Part shown: one piece after another, positions 49,341-60,500 of the stretch
How the letters are laid out: every line of letters starts with the position of its first letter
How positions within the stretch are numbered: position 1 is the first letter of the stretch
NCBI GenBank assembly: GCA_036897445.1
Contig: JAYMTL010000017.1
Span: 1-64,000 of the forward strand
Direction of reading: 5' to 3'
DNA: 64,000 bases
DNA from: Pelargonium tetragonum
Lineage: Eukaryota > Streptophyta > Magnoliopsida > Geraniales > Geraniaceae
Notes under the pieces: model-generated
Told to the model about the DNA's origin: nothing
Database searches by the model: none
Seen by the model: the letters and a program-made list of their open reading frames with translations, nothing else
Translations under genes and position numbers: made by a program

Positions 49341-51000
49341 AAACGTAGTAAAAACTGGTGGTAAATAGGTCAAGTAGGCCGCTGTACTGAGTCTCGAAAC
49401 TCTCAATCAAAGCTATTCTAGATAGTCAGTTTGGCATGATTCGAATCTAAGGGCCCTCCTTTTTATGAGTTAGAAAGTTGGGATTGAGGTGTATAAAACC
49501 CTTCTCAAAAGTATTGAAAAGCAATTCGTTTTCTGTAAAAGGTAGATAGCTATGGGAGTCCTTTATAGGTTGGGATAGTATAGCTTTTCGCCTACTTCGA
49601 TTTCGCTTCATTATAGTTGGGATATTTTCAATGAGAGGGTTTCTTGCCTCTGACTTACCGAGCTAATTATATCGAGCCCTTCAAAAGAAATGTAAGAAAG
49701 ATTGCCTCTAATTCGGTTGGAATGGGGAAACACCTGAAGGGGTACCCAAATAGATGATATTCTAGGCAGTGGTTTTGGCATGGTCTGGTTTCATCTGCAA
49801 ACCTGTTTGCTTTTACTGGAAAGTCTTTGATTCCTTGTTTTTAAGCTTGTTCCTTTGTTAACTAAAGATGCTTTGTAGGAGCACCCTAATTAGGTTTGAT
49901 TTTTCTATTGAATGAAAGTACTATTTCCTTTTTAGGGAGTTAAGAAATAGAAAGGGTGTCTATCTAATTAAGAAGTCTTTATTTGTAGAACCCTCTGAGA
50001 ACCTGGTAATTACAAATTGAATGACAAATACAAATGAAGTTGTGTTTGGGTAAGAAGCTAAAGAATTGTCCAGCCCAGTCACTCAAGAGGTATAGCGAAG
50101 AGAGAGTAAGAAAAAGGTTCTGATAGAAATGGAGAAGGTATCGCGGATAAGATAAGAAGAAGGCTTCGGTCAGTTATTAAGAGCAAAGAGGGGTTCCAGC
50201 GAAAACAGGGCTACTGCGAATAGGGAAGCGCTTTAGAAAGTTATGAAGATGCAGAAAGAAAGAAGTTTGTGTTCCTTATGTTTCGAGTTTAAGGTAGGGA
50301 AGTCCTAAAGTTTAGTAAGGGAGTATAGAGAACTCAAGTGTTTCCAGTCTATTAAATAGGTGGCAGTCATTCTCGGATCTTTCTCGCGGTCTGACTTATA
50401 AAGGTAAAACCTCAATTTCTAGTATAGTATAAAAGGGATTTCAAGCGACTAGAGAGGCTTTTTTCCTTCTTCGTTAGGTACTCTTTTCTTAAGCCCTTTT
50501 TCAGTAATTACTTCTTTATTTCATTGCACAGGGGAATAGAGCACCTACTGCTGCCATAGGGCCTATAGGAGTAGGGCTCCAGTTATAGGCTATCCGGAGG
50601 GTCTCCTAAGATCTGGGCACAGAGTCTAACTATAGATATGAAACAGAGTCAAGGTTTAGCAGCTAATAGGACTAAGAAGGTCTCGCTGCTGTCAAGATAC
50701 AGCTAGCTACTTAGGTATAGCCCTGGGGAGTACAGGTAAAGCTGAAACAAGGTATACAGAAAGAGGAATTCAAAAAGAAAAAGATGGGGAGTTAACAAAG
50801 ACTCAAAAGCATTTCAAATGAAATTTCTTTTCTATTATCCTCAATTTCATTCATTCTTTGTTGTATCCTTTCTTATTCTTAATTAACCCTATACACTAGG
50901 CTTTCTTACTTGCTTGATTCTTCTTTTCTTTCTTCTTTTATGAATCCAACTCAATACTTATTTCAAATTCTTCCTTATGAAACCTTAAATTTCTTTTCGA
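49340..51000. repeat. G/T- then purine-rich repeat domain
   Basis: It contains the inverted TATCTAGA tail at 49404-49440 and a full inverted KDFPVK plus tail copy at 49750-49855. From about 50.05 to 50.8 kb the + strand is purine-rich, with words like AAGATACAGCTAGC and GGTATACAGAAAGAGG that recur in 61.6-63.1 kb. No open frame of note and no gene are seen. Confidence 0.5.
49750..49855 (-). repeat. TATCTAGA tail plus KDFPVK module, copy 8 (inverted)
   Basis: On the minus strand, AAAGACTTTCCAGTAAAAGC is followed by ATGCCAAAACCACTGCCTAG, matching the order and spacing of the copy at 36735-36876. Similarity continues into GTACCCCTTCAGGTG against GTATGCCCTTTCAGT. This copy sits 13 kb away in the opposite orientation. 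Confidence 0.65.
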
Positions 51001-51020
51001 TTCTGCATTACCTTTCTCTT

Positions 51021-51060
51021 TGTAGGGTTTCTATAAAAGAGTAGGACTTTTGCTGCGTAC
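51021..51060 (+). repeat. AGTAGGACTTTTG box, copy 2
   Basis: It shares 25 identical bases with 27388-27412, in the same orientation. Within 200 bases downstream lies the EDSPTK-type module. The distance from box to module is comparable to that at 32.1-32.3 kb, where both are inverted. Confidence 0.75.
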
Positions 51061-51206
51061 CAACTTTTTCAGAATTCTAGACCGGACTCATAAAAAATCC
51101 GGTTGAGAGCTTTTGCATGTATATGGCTCCTACTTTTTTCTAGTTTTTGGGGTCTCAAATCGATAACCTCAAGAGTAGAATGCTCAAATTTTGGCATGTC
51201 CAGATT

Positions 51207-51290
51207 TGGACTACGACAAAAAGCCTCAGACCGAATTTAGCTAACAAAAGCTTACCGGTTTTCAAAATCGAGGATTCTCCTACAAAAGTA
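51207..51290 (+). repeat. EDSPTK-type repeat module, copy 9
   Basis: It pairs as an inverted repeat with 32144-32219. On the + strand one frame stays open through LRPNLANKSLPVFKIEDSPTK, ending at a stop about ten codons later. The homologous peptide at 32.1 kb differs at several residues but keeps ANKSLPV and DSPT. Confidence 0.65.
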
Positions 51291-53124
51291 CTCAATATTG
51301 TATGAAATAAGCAGAAAGGGGTTTTAAAGTATAAGCGTAAGTGCTTTTTCGAGTGGAATTTTTATCCTTATAACAAGAACCCGAAATCCCCTAAATAAAA
51401 AGGAAAGATGAATCTCACAACTCGAAGTGAATAATCCACCTGCTGCCTGACTTTAGTATTGCGACAGTGCCTTTTACTGACTGAAGAAACGAAGAGAAGG
51501 AAGTTCTTGTCTGATAGTGAAAGAATTATGAATAAGCACAATGATGCTACTTCTTCATACTCCTACCTTGCTTTCTTTTATACTCCTTGTTTTAAGTTTG
51601 AATTGGAGCTAATATCTTCTTATTTTGTTCTAGATTCTGGAGCTAGTTGTTCTTTGTTCTAACTGAAGATAGGTGTTTGAGATTCCCTGCTGCTAGATTC
51701 TTTAAAGAAGAAGGGGTAGAGGAATAGAATAGGTATCGTAGATACGGAAGATAGGGATTCCTTTAGTGTATAGTAAGTGTAGCTATAAGATATACTGTAT
51801 TATACTTTATAGTTGTATTAGTTAAGCATATGTAATAGATAGAGTTTATTTACCTTGTAATGTAATTGAATCTAGATGTGAAATGAAAAGGGATACAAAT
51901 GAAAACTAGAACGTAGAACAAGGATTCTCCTTTAATTTAAAGTATGACTAATAAGAAGATTTTCACAAAAGAAAGATATCGATTTCTCTTTCAAAGCCAA
52001 TGCTTATAAACTTACACGAGTCCAAAGATGTTCTTCTTTTCTTTACTTACAAAGTCTCTCGGGGAGCAGTTGAAGTCAGTTACCCTACTCGTGATAATGC
52101 ACAACTCTAGTGAGTCCCTTTCAGTGAACCAGGGAAGGTTCCACGAGGTTACTATAAAAAGAAATAGGATACTTCTACAACTAAATTAACAAAAAAATTT
52201 TGTAAGTTTTGTAGGACCACAAGATAAACGATCCTCCAAGCTTGCTTTCCTCCTCAGGATCAGGTTCGTTAAAATTCTACTCAACTTGCTCTTATCTTTT
52301 TATTTTGACGAAGACTCGAGTTTTTCCAGAGGTCTCCCTCTACAGTAAGAGGAATTCAAATAATAACAGGGTCACTATTCTAAAATCCCTAAAAGATACT
52401 AGACACTTCCTAGCAAGTGTTTAAAAAAACTTTGGTCTCGTTTTGCTTTGAACCTAGTTGTACCCTTTTTTTTTGCTGAGTTGCTACATATAGGATTTAT
52501 TCCATACTCTACAACTTCAAGAAAATACATTTCACAGGACTTTTACCAAGAATCAAAAGGAATTAGACCTTATGAAAAAACCCAGTTTGCCGAAAACTAC
52601 CTCTGAATTCTTTTATGTTCATTTAGTTTGTTTTCTAAGTGTAGCTTCCACCTAAAAAACTAAAGTTTATTTAGCTTAGGTAGTCGAAAGAAACTTGGCT
52701 CTAAATCCACCAAGAGATTTTAGTAAGCTTATATTATAGGAGTGTAGAACGGTTATACCTTAAAAGTTTAGATCTATAAGTAAGCACTTTATCGCTTTAG
52801 AGTTCTCTTCTTACTTGATTTCAGGAATTGGTAAACAAACAAGGGAAGAATATTAAAGTAAGATTCTTCCCGGTAGCTCATAATGACTTTCTTAAACTTG
52901 CTTCCAAATCAAATGGAGAATAATAGCAGCTCGAACTTGTATTGCTTAAAGGAAACTCGTGTATTTAACGGCATAAAGAAAGAAGCTAACCGAATCCGGG
53001 TAAAAGGACTCCCTTATGTAACCCCCTTTCCTTTTTACCGTAAAATCTGAGAACTTATAGTAAAGCAAGCTTACCTCTTTAATCTAACTACAAGACTCTT
53101 TATCTAGTAAGATAGTAAAATTCC

Positions 53125-53194
53125 AGTAATGAACAGGATTGAACCTGCGACCGTTAGGTTCAAAGCCCTGCGTTCTACCACTTAATATACAAAA
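53125..53194 (-). tRNA. trnK-like sequence with Gln-type anticodon TTG, probably decayed
   Basis: On the minus strand, TGGTAGAAC, GGGCTTTGAACCTAA and GGTCGCAGGTTCAA follow the standard lysine tRNA pattern known from plant organelles and bacteria. The anticodon loop is CTTTGAA, which puts TTG (Gln) where tRNA-Lys has TTT. The T-stem GCAGG/CCTGT is fully pairable with a six-base loop (one base lost). The D-arm is shortened, only two or three anticodon-stem pairs remain, and the acceptor strands pair poorly. I read it as a decayed trnK. A recoded or edited tRNA is a less likely alternative. Confidence 0.35.
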
Positions 53195-53399
53195 AAAGGA
53201 ATAAGAGATATCCAAAGAGCTTTCCTTGAGAGTAAGGATGCTAATCCAAAAAAGTTTTCTATACTATATACGTGATTCCCTCCTTCTTTTTTAGTAACTT
53301 TGGGACATAACTAAGAATCCTCATCCATTAAACAAGTTCACCTATAATTCACTAATTTCTTAACTGGAAGTCTAAGCTAAAGCAGACCTCTTCCTTATT

Positions 53400-54980
53400 C
53401 TGGATCTAACTAGCATAACGAAGGGGTGGATCTATTCTACAATTATAGAGAAAGAAAAAGTAAGTAAAATGAAAGGGGATACAAGAGAATGTGAAATAAG
53501 GGGCTATACTCGGGTTAATGAAATAGGTAAAAAAAAGAGGGTTAGTCAGTAACTGAAGCGATAGTTGACCCCCTGGATAGTTTGGTATTATCTTATTGAA
53601 TCTGTATTACCTTTTTTATTGAGCTTTGACTGAATACAATACTAAAAGTGAAAGATTGAGGAGTTTCCCCTTAAAAATGAGGGGCTTTACTGGAATCGAT
53701 AAAGGAGGGGTTTCAGAACAAGCCTTTTACTACTTTTTACTAAGAAGTAGCTGCTCTTTATGCTGTGCTAGTTTGTTTGTCTTCCTTGTTTCTTTGACTT
53801 ATGAAAGCGTTTTTCCTTAGGAAGTTAGCTAGGATTGGAAGTGCTTGATTTATTAGAAAGAGGTTTATAGAATGGAACGAGTGCTGGAGAGCTTGTAGGG
53901 CACGCGAATGCTCCGGTTTGATTCATATAATAGAGTAGATTGGTTTGCTAGTCCGACTTAATCAGTGCTGTGGGATTAGAACTTACTTTCTTTTTATATT
54001 CCAAAGAGTTCTAAAGCAAAGTGAAGTAGTAGGTCAAAGGTCAATAAGAAGAGGATAGAGAAGAGAGTAACCTGATAGCTACGGGTGTAGAGCCCAGAGA
54101 AAGCAGGCGATTAAGACTAAGAAAGTTGTCAAGAATAGTAAACAGAATCGGGTGCAGCGGCTCTTTCTAGGTTTCAGAGTATTCAAGTAGAATAGAAATG
54201 GATTCGTTTTAGTATAGGTTTCTGAAGTTCAAGGTAGAATCTTGTATTCCTAAAAGGGAAGCTCTAGCGAGAAAGTAGATTCAAAAGTCTGGGTTTCCTG
54301 TTGGCAGGTATATCAGCTTAACCAGAAAATCGAAGGTATCAGTCTATAGTATTAGTCTTTCACGAGTTTCTAGTTTTCTTTGGAGCAAGTCAAAAGCACT
54401 TTCTTTTATAGGGAATCCGGGGTAACAGAACCGGGCAGCTTGAATGGATAGTTTCTTTAGTTCCACTTACCTCATTGATTTTAAGTTTAAGGGATTTCTA
54501 AAAGCAAGGGGGTTTCGTTTTGAAGGTATAAAATTGGTTAGATTCCCGGCCGGTTTTTAGTTTGATTTTTCTTATTGCGTAGCCCTGAGTCTTATTAGGT
54601 TCCTTTCTTGACTTAGTGAGAGCTATAGGAGGCGCTTAGCAGCAGCAGACTGAATAGGCTTAGCAGAGGCAGACGCTATAGTAACAGTAGCAGTAGTAGA
54701 AGCTTTAGTAAGGGCTATTATACCTATCTAATAGAATAGGGTAAGCGGTAAGAGAGCTGCTTTCTTAGTTTATCTTTATGTATATCTAGTGTAACAGGTT
54801 TCTAATTAATTGAATAGGTTTACTGGGTTAGATAGGTTTGATAATAGACAGATAGCGGGTGTATAGTATATAGGTTAGTTCCTCTTGTATTCTAGTTCTA
54901 GGAGATACTCTTCGTTGTGCTATATGTTTATTAGTAAGGAAGGATGTAACCTAGATAGCGTATGAAGTACAAGAAAAAAA
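53400..54980. repeat. G/T-rich repeat domain
   Basis: G exceeds C on the + strand. It holds the TTCTAAAG-type module at 54008-54140 (copy F), directly followed at 54152 by an inverted STFIL-type piece (GGTGCAGCGGCTC..TTTCTAGGTTTC). A purine-rich, trinucleotide-like stretch GCAGCAGCAG / GTAACAGTAGCAGTAGTAG lies at 54.63-54.70 kb. A 64-codon + frame at 53626-53820 is unrecognised. Confidence 0.45.
54008..54200 (+). repeat. TTCTAAAG-type module copy F joined to STFIL-type piece
   Basis: GTAGGTCAAAGGTCAATAAG and AGAATAGTAAACAGAA match copy A at 27.95-28.04 kb (AGTAGGCCAATAAG; AAAAGTAAACAGAA). The adjoining GGTGCAGCGGCTCTTTCTAG matches, inverted, the STFIL-type modules at 37.6 and 38.8 kb. This joins two modules seen separately elsewhere and shows they belong to one larger unit. 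Confidence 0.45.
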
Positions 54981-56640
54981 GAAATTTTATTTGGAAGTAG
55001 CTTTTCATGAAATAGAGAGGCGGAGAGGCCAAAAAATCAAAGTTTAAATTTAAAGAAGCTTCCTAGAAAAAGTTCCAGAGACGATTAAGGTTTATATAGT
55101 CTTTCCCATAATTATAACGCAAAATCTGTAAGAAAGGCTTGAGCTATTAGGCCCTAAAAAGTACTATCACAGATTACGGGTTACCCGAGTAACTAGAGCT
55201 AGAGGGAAACCTCTAAAACTACACTTAAATTGAATATCAATTATAAAATAAAGAAAAACTCTTAGCCGGGGAATATCACTAAAAATCTTGTAATTTTAAG
55301 CTTTCAGAAGGAGTTCTTAAACTATCTTTAATATTCAAGACAAAGGCGGACCTTTCTTCCTTTTGGGATTTCTAAACCGAGCAACCTATCGTGTCTAGTA
55401 CCCAGCTCCTCTTCCTTATATTATATAAATGACTAAAGAACTATAAGATCATCTTATAGTTTAGTTTTGAGTAAGACTTAATGTAATTTAGTATCTTCAC
55501 TTCTTTCGTAAGAACACGCAAAGGAACTTTAAAGTTGTTTTAAGTTAGTTAAACCAACGGAAAGATTGTCCAATAAAAAAGGGGCCAAACTTGCCCCAAA
55601 GAATACCCCTCAATTAAAGAGTATATATATACTCTTCAAGCCTAAACTCCGGTATATAGATATATGCCCCTTTCTAGCCCGGGTGACCACTCAAAACAAG
55701 AATTAGCTAATTCATCCACTTATTTATAGCTTAGTTACTTTAGACCCAAGATAAACATAACGAAATAAAAACTTACTTACCTTTTTTTAAAAAGGGTCCA
55801 CCTGGCAAGACTAAGTATACCAGTACCGGGGGAAGAGGATCCTTTTTACTTAACAAGTCTTATTCTACGAAGTATAAAAAGCGACACACATGGAAAGCCC
55901 TAGTACCCAATAGCAGGAAATGAAATATAGTAAAAGCTCTTATGAAAGACTTCGTCTAAATACCCCAAGTACACTAAAAGATTTTTTATACCTAAAAATC
56001 AAAGTCAAGATTCAAAGGGTCAATCTTCCCTTATATTATTTATATTATAAATAAAAAGAAGCTCTAACTAATTCTCATGTTTTTTTATTTAGCTTGCTCC
56101 TTATTTTTTTTAATAAGATCCACACGAAATTTACACAAATCGTTCTTCTTAACCAGATAAGGTTTCCTTACTTTAGCTTTAGTTAAACCCTTTGGAGGAA
56201 CACAAACAAATTAGGAAAGAGGACCACTGAATTCCGTCCCTTTAAATGCCTTTTCACGACCTTTAACTAGAATACAGTAATAAGAAAATGCATAGGTTTT
56301 AACGCCAAAAAAGCTGCTTATTTACTTGTAAGTTATGCCTAGACACTTCTTCTTTCTTAAAAGGACTCTAAACTGGCACAGAGATCCCCTACGAATAAAT
56401 ACTAGAACTTTTGTAAAATAACAAAAAGGAAAAAAGAAATTGATAAGGGAAACTCTTGCTTTCTAGTGATACTCTTATGTTTCTTTGTAGCCTAAGCCTT
56501 ACCTATAGCTTTCTTAGCTGGACTTTTCTTATAGACTTTCTTTCCTAGGGTTCCTCTTGTAGCTACGATCGTATTCCCTGTTGTTATTGTCTTATATTCT
56601 TCTTATTGGATAAAAGACCACAAATTCACTATAGATAGTA
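54980..56640. other. AT-rich spacer grading into A/C-rich DNA
   Basis: Between about 55.2 and 56.4 kb the + strand is richer in C than G, then a pyrimidine-rich tract (56.46-56.60 kb, words like CTTTCTTAGCTGGAC and TTCCTCTTGTAGC) resembles those at 28.4 and 48.3 kb. I see no open frame above 60 codons, no tRNA and no clear module copy. Confidence 0.45.
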
Positions 56641-57493
56641 TATGAAATTGAGGAATTGACTTTCTATTTATAGGATATCCTAAATTCTCTTTGAGTTTTT
56701 GAAAGAACAGAAGGTACAGAGTTTCTGCTTTCAATTACACCTTGACCCACTACAACCCGGATTTAAATATTACATTAGGACTCACACTAATAAAATAGGG
56801 AATTTAATATATATATACTATACTGAACGATTAAGCCCAAATAAAGACAAAGCTCTTTTTTTTCTGATTCAACCAAATAGGTTGCGCAAGAGTCCTTCAT
56901 TGAATTTGTGTGGTATAATTCTAAAGTTTAAGGGCTGAACCTCCATATTATATAAAATGCCTTTACTTTAGTAAGAAAACTACAAGGATAGCGATCCTTT
57001 AGCTTAAAATCCAAAAAATCTTCTTACCCTCAAATAACATTAAGTAAGAGTAAGGAAGCCCCAGATACCCTATATAACCGAGGAAAAGCGCTCTTACACT
57101 TTGACTTTTCTTGACTAACACTTTTAGTACCTCGGGTATTCCGAAATTCAAAATGACAGATTTTACAATTTTATAGACTTAAGTGGAAATTTATAGAACC
57201 AATTTTTCATTACGCCTGCCTAATTCACTTTGTATCAGAAATTCAAATGAGTATTTAGTATGTAGGGGTTCCAAACTCTGGGATATCTAAAGTTCTATAC
57301 TTAAACTTCATTTTTGCTGAAGTCAGTCAGACCCGTAGACATTGATATGAAATTTACACTGAACTCAAAAAGGGCTTCCTAACTAAATAAAGGACAAATA
57401 CCTCGTTATAAATGAAGTCCAAAATCTGGATTCATTTTGTTTGAGAATCTCCAGGAATGAATAAGGTAAGAGTATGTTGTTGCTTAGCATTGC

Positions 57494-57518
57494 CTAGAAG
57501 ATCTAGCTTATCTTCTAG
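57494..57518. other. Perfect nine-base-pair hairpin
   Basis: CTAGAAGAT (57494-57502) pairs without mismatch with ATCTTCTAG (57510-57518) around the seven-base loop CTAGCTT. The flanking bases do not extend the stem, and there is no T-run. No adjacent gene is seen. Confidence 0.65.
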
Positions 57519-60500
57519 AGGTGCCGTTTGCTATTTAAGATCCTTTAGTATTGACCAGTATACAAAAGCGAGTCCTTGCTAACTAAAAGAAATTTTCCTC
57601 CTAGGGGCGTTGATAGCTAGATGGCCGGGTTTCCTTAATGATAATTCCACTACGAACTTGAAAACCCACTGGGTTTAGGATTCAATAGGGTAAAAATCTT
57701 TCGCGCAGCTCCGGTGTTAGGAAAAGGAGATTTTTTTGGAGCATTATCCCACGGAGATTCCTGCTTTTCAACTTCATATTAGAATATAAGGTTTTACCCT
57801 TGTATTGATTCTCTTAAAAGAATTAAGAAAGAGTAATTAACGTAGAATGAAATCACTTATCTTATCTATATAAATTTAATTGAAACTTCCTCGCGAATTG
57901 TGTACTTCCTTAAGGGATTTGTCTAGGATTTTAAAGGACTTTCGAAAGTCAAACTCGACTCCATATAATCGAATGCCGAAAGTTCAAGTCCCATCCTCAG
58001 ACAAAAAGAAGTCGGGGAGGCAAGACAAGAGGGGTAGCTTTTAGTTGAGTGTACAATATCTAAAGCAAGAAACTTTTTAAGCTATTCCCTTACAATAAAG
58101 CCTAGTAGCTCCCTTCATTGAAAAAGGGTTTTTTAATATAGTTATGTTGTTGCTGAGGTTAGCTCTTAATTCAACATAAAGACTTAACCCCGGGATTAGA
58201 GGCAAAAAATTCCTTTTAGTCTTATCTACACTACCTTTTTTCTTAAAAGCCTAGTTCTGTATCAGTATTTAAGTCCTAGCGAGTTTATTCTCATACATAT
58301 CCTAGAGACTACCTTAGCCTTCATACCTCTACAAGACCCGCTTTAGTATTTACTAGTTTTTTAATTCCTAAGGATTGCCGAGGTTTCCTATTAGAAAAGG
58401 AAGCATAAGGCATAAGAAAGAACCCCCCTATATATAGAACCCGAGCTGAAGAAAAAGGAATTCCTTTACACCTTCTTCTTGCTGTATCCTTTTTTCATAG
58501 CTTGTTAATAACTCTCTTCTTAGTTCTTGTAACCTAAATCTTACCCATAGCTATATGATAGATATACCTATCTTATAACCTCTTCGTAGGAGTCTTCTTA
58601 CTGTAGCTGAGACTTTCTTTTTACTCCTTATGAAAGCCTAAAATCAGAATAAGGTAAGCAATACAGAATAATAGAGACTTTAACCCAAACTTTTATTTAC
58701 GTCATTCTTGTGAGCTTTAGGTCCCAAGAAAAGGGATCCGGTACGGGAAAAGCAAAGGCCAGAACAGACAGAGAAGGTCCCTATATGCCCTTGCAACTTT
58801 ATGAAAAAACTTAAGGAGTGACCCTTGTCTTGTAAGATTATAGCTAGATTAAGATCTATTCCCACCTTGAGACTATAATATAAAGCAAGCAGAATAGAAA
58901 TTCTTCAAGGTAAAAACCTATATAGAGTTTACTTCAAGCTGTCCGGGAATTTTTTTGAGGCAAAAGCCCCCTTTAGTTATAAAATAGAAAGACTTTCGTT
59001 TTTTTAGCTGAAGTAATGTATTACACTTTTCTAGAGAGGAATAATTCGTTTCAAGGCTTTTCCTAGTAAAAAGTAAGTCAGCTAATTTGGAGTATTCCGT
59101 GGGTCTTACTTTAGTAAGATAAAAAGGCCTACAAAGTGTAGTAAGTCTCTTAGGTTATATTCATTTAGTCTAACTGAGCTGTAAAAACGAAGGGGACTTT
59201 CATTTCGGGTTCAATATTCTAAGAAAACAAAAGAGCACAAAGCTACCCATATGAAAGGGGCTTAGGACTAAATCATCTTCAGAGGCTTACAAATGAAAAC
59301 AGAATTCAGTCCTCTTTCACTCTTTTTGCGTTTATTAGCTTTAGATAGTTAAGTTCAATTTACTTAAAAGTAGAAGTTACGAGACTCAATAAGAGCTAAC
59401 CGAGGGAAATGCAAGGCTCTTCTTTCTTTTAGTTAGGGTCCGTTATTACAACAAAGGAAATTCTTTTTTTTATAACGGGCTCCTTTAAAACCAGTGTAGG
59501 ATAAACTTTTCATTCATATACAAGAAACTTTTAGCGATTGCTTCTATTAAGCTAGGGTTTCTCTTAGAAATTAAGAAGCAAAAAGCGCTGCTTACAGGCC
59601 TTCTCTAAGTAGCTTATAAAAACGAATCCTTAACTACAGGAATTCCTATCCTAATAGAGTGAAGGTTTTCCCAGAGTTATAACCTTTAATTGCTAGAATT
59701 ACCTGCCCCTCCTAAGGTACTCTTGAGCAGTTTCTTTAATTTAACTAAAAAAAAACTTAGTACATTTCTATTTAGAATCCTTTTTATTCTTTATCTTAAT
59801 ATAAGAATCTCTTTAATACAAATTGAATTTAGTAAAACCTCTTATTTCACCTCAACACCAGATTTATAGAGCAAGGGCAACTTAAGCTATACGACGGTTC
59901 AAAGACTTTAGGGGTCATGCCTTGTTATTTAAGGCTCTGTGTTCAGATCTTAAGGACTGGGTTAAAGCTACGATTACTTTTTTTAGTTAGACTGGATTAC
60001 TTTAATCTAAAAAGACACCATATAAAGTGCGGATAATTGAAAGGTTAGAAAAGAACTTTAGCCTTATTCTAATGAATCAAGAATTTCTTTTTAGTTAAAA
60101 ATTTTTCTCATTACGAAGAAGGGAGTAAACTTTCTGTTTCCTTATATTATAAGCTTTCAATCCCTAAAAAGATGCCTACTCTCTCTTAACTTCTCTAGTT
60201 TTCCTAATCAAAATTTTAAAGTAAAAAGGGCCCTTCTTGTTCCAGGCTTCTTTTTCACAGTATATTAATTTGAGATTAGCACGCCGCCCTTGAGACATGT
60301 AGGACGAAGTCTGCAGTTTTATAATTAGTTAAGATTTTAGGGGGACTTTAACTAACGAAATTGCGCCTGCTGGTGTGCTTTACAGTATTCTGGATTAAAA
60401 GCTTATAGCACTCGTAGTTTTTCGAAAGGGGCCTACTAAGTACTAAGTAAAAAAGATTCAGACTAGGCTTCCGTATCTATAGACAACGAAAGAAGGGCAC

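Larger units (their letters stand above)
51000..53120. other. Repeat piece followed by AT-rich spacer
   Basis: The first 300 bases carry the AGTAGGACTTTTG box and the EDSPTK-type module. After about 51.35 kb the sequence is mostly neutral spacer. A 67-codon + frame at 51459-51662 and a 60-codon frame at 52242-52424 are unrecognised. A TAGTGTATAGTAAGTGTAGC-like stretch near 51.77 kb recalls the repeat tracts. Confidence 0.45.

Noticed and set aside
49750-49775. A reading IDDIL, recalling the reverse transcriptase catalytic motif
   Set aside because: It lies in the TATCTAGA tail of a repeat module, is not kept in the other copies, and has no flanking conserved residues.
51459-51662. A 67-codon frame ending in LDSGAS, a motif like the active site of LTR-element aspartic proteases
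   Set aside because: It is a six-residue match only. I see no reverse transcriptase, integrase or terminal repeats nearby, and the rest of the frame has no protease features. A chance match is more likely than a fossil retroelement.
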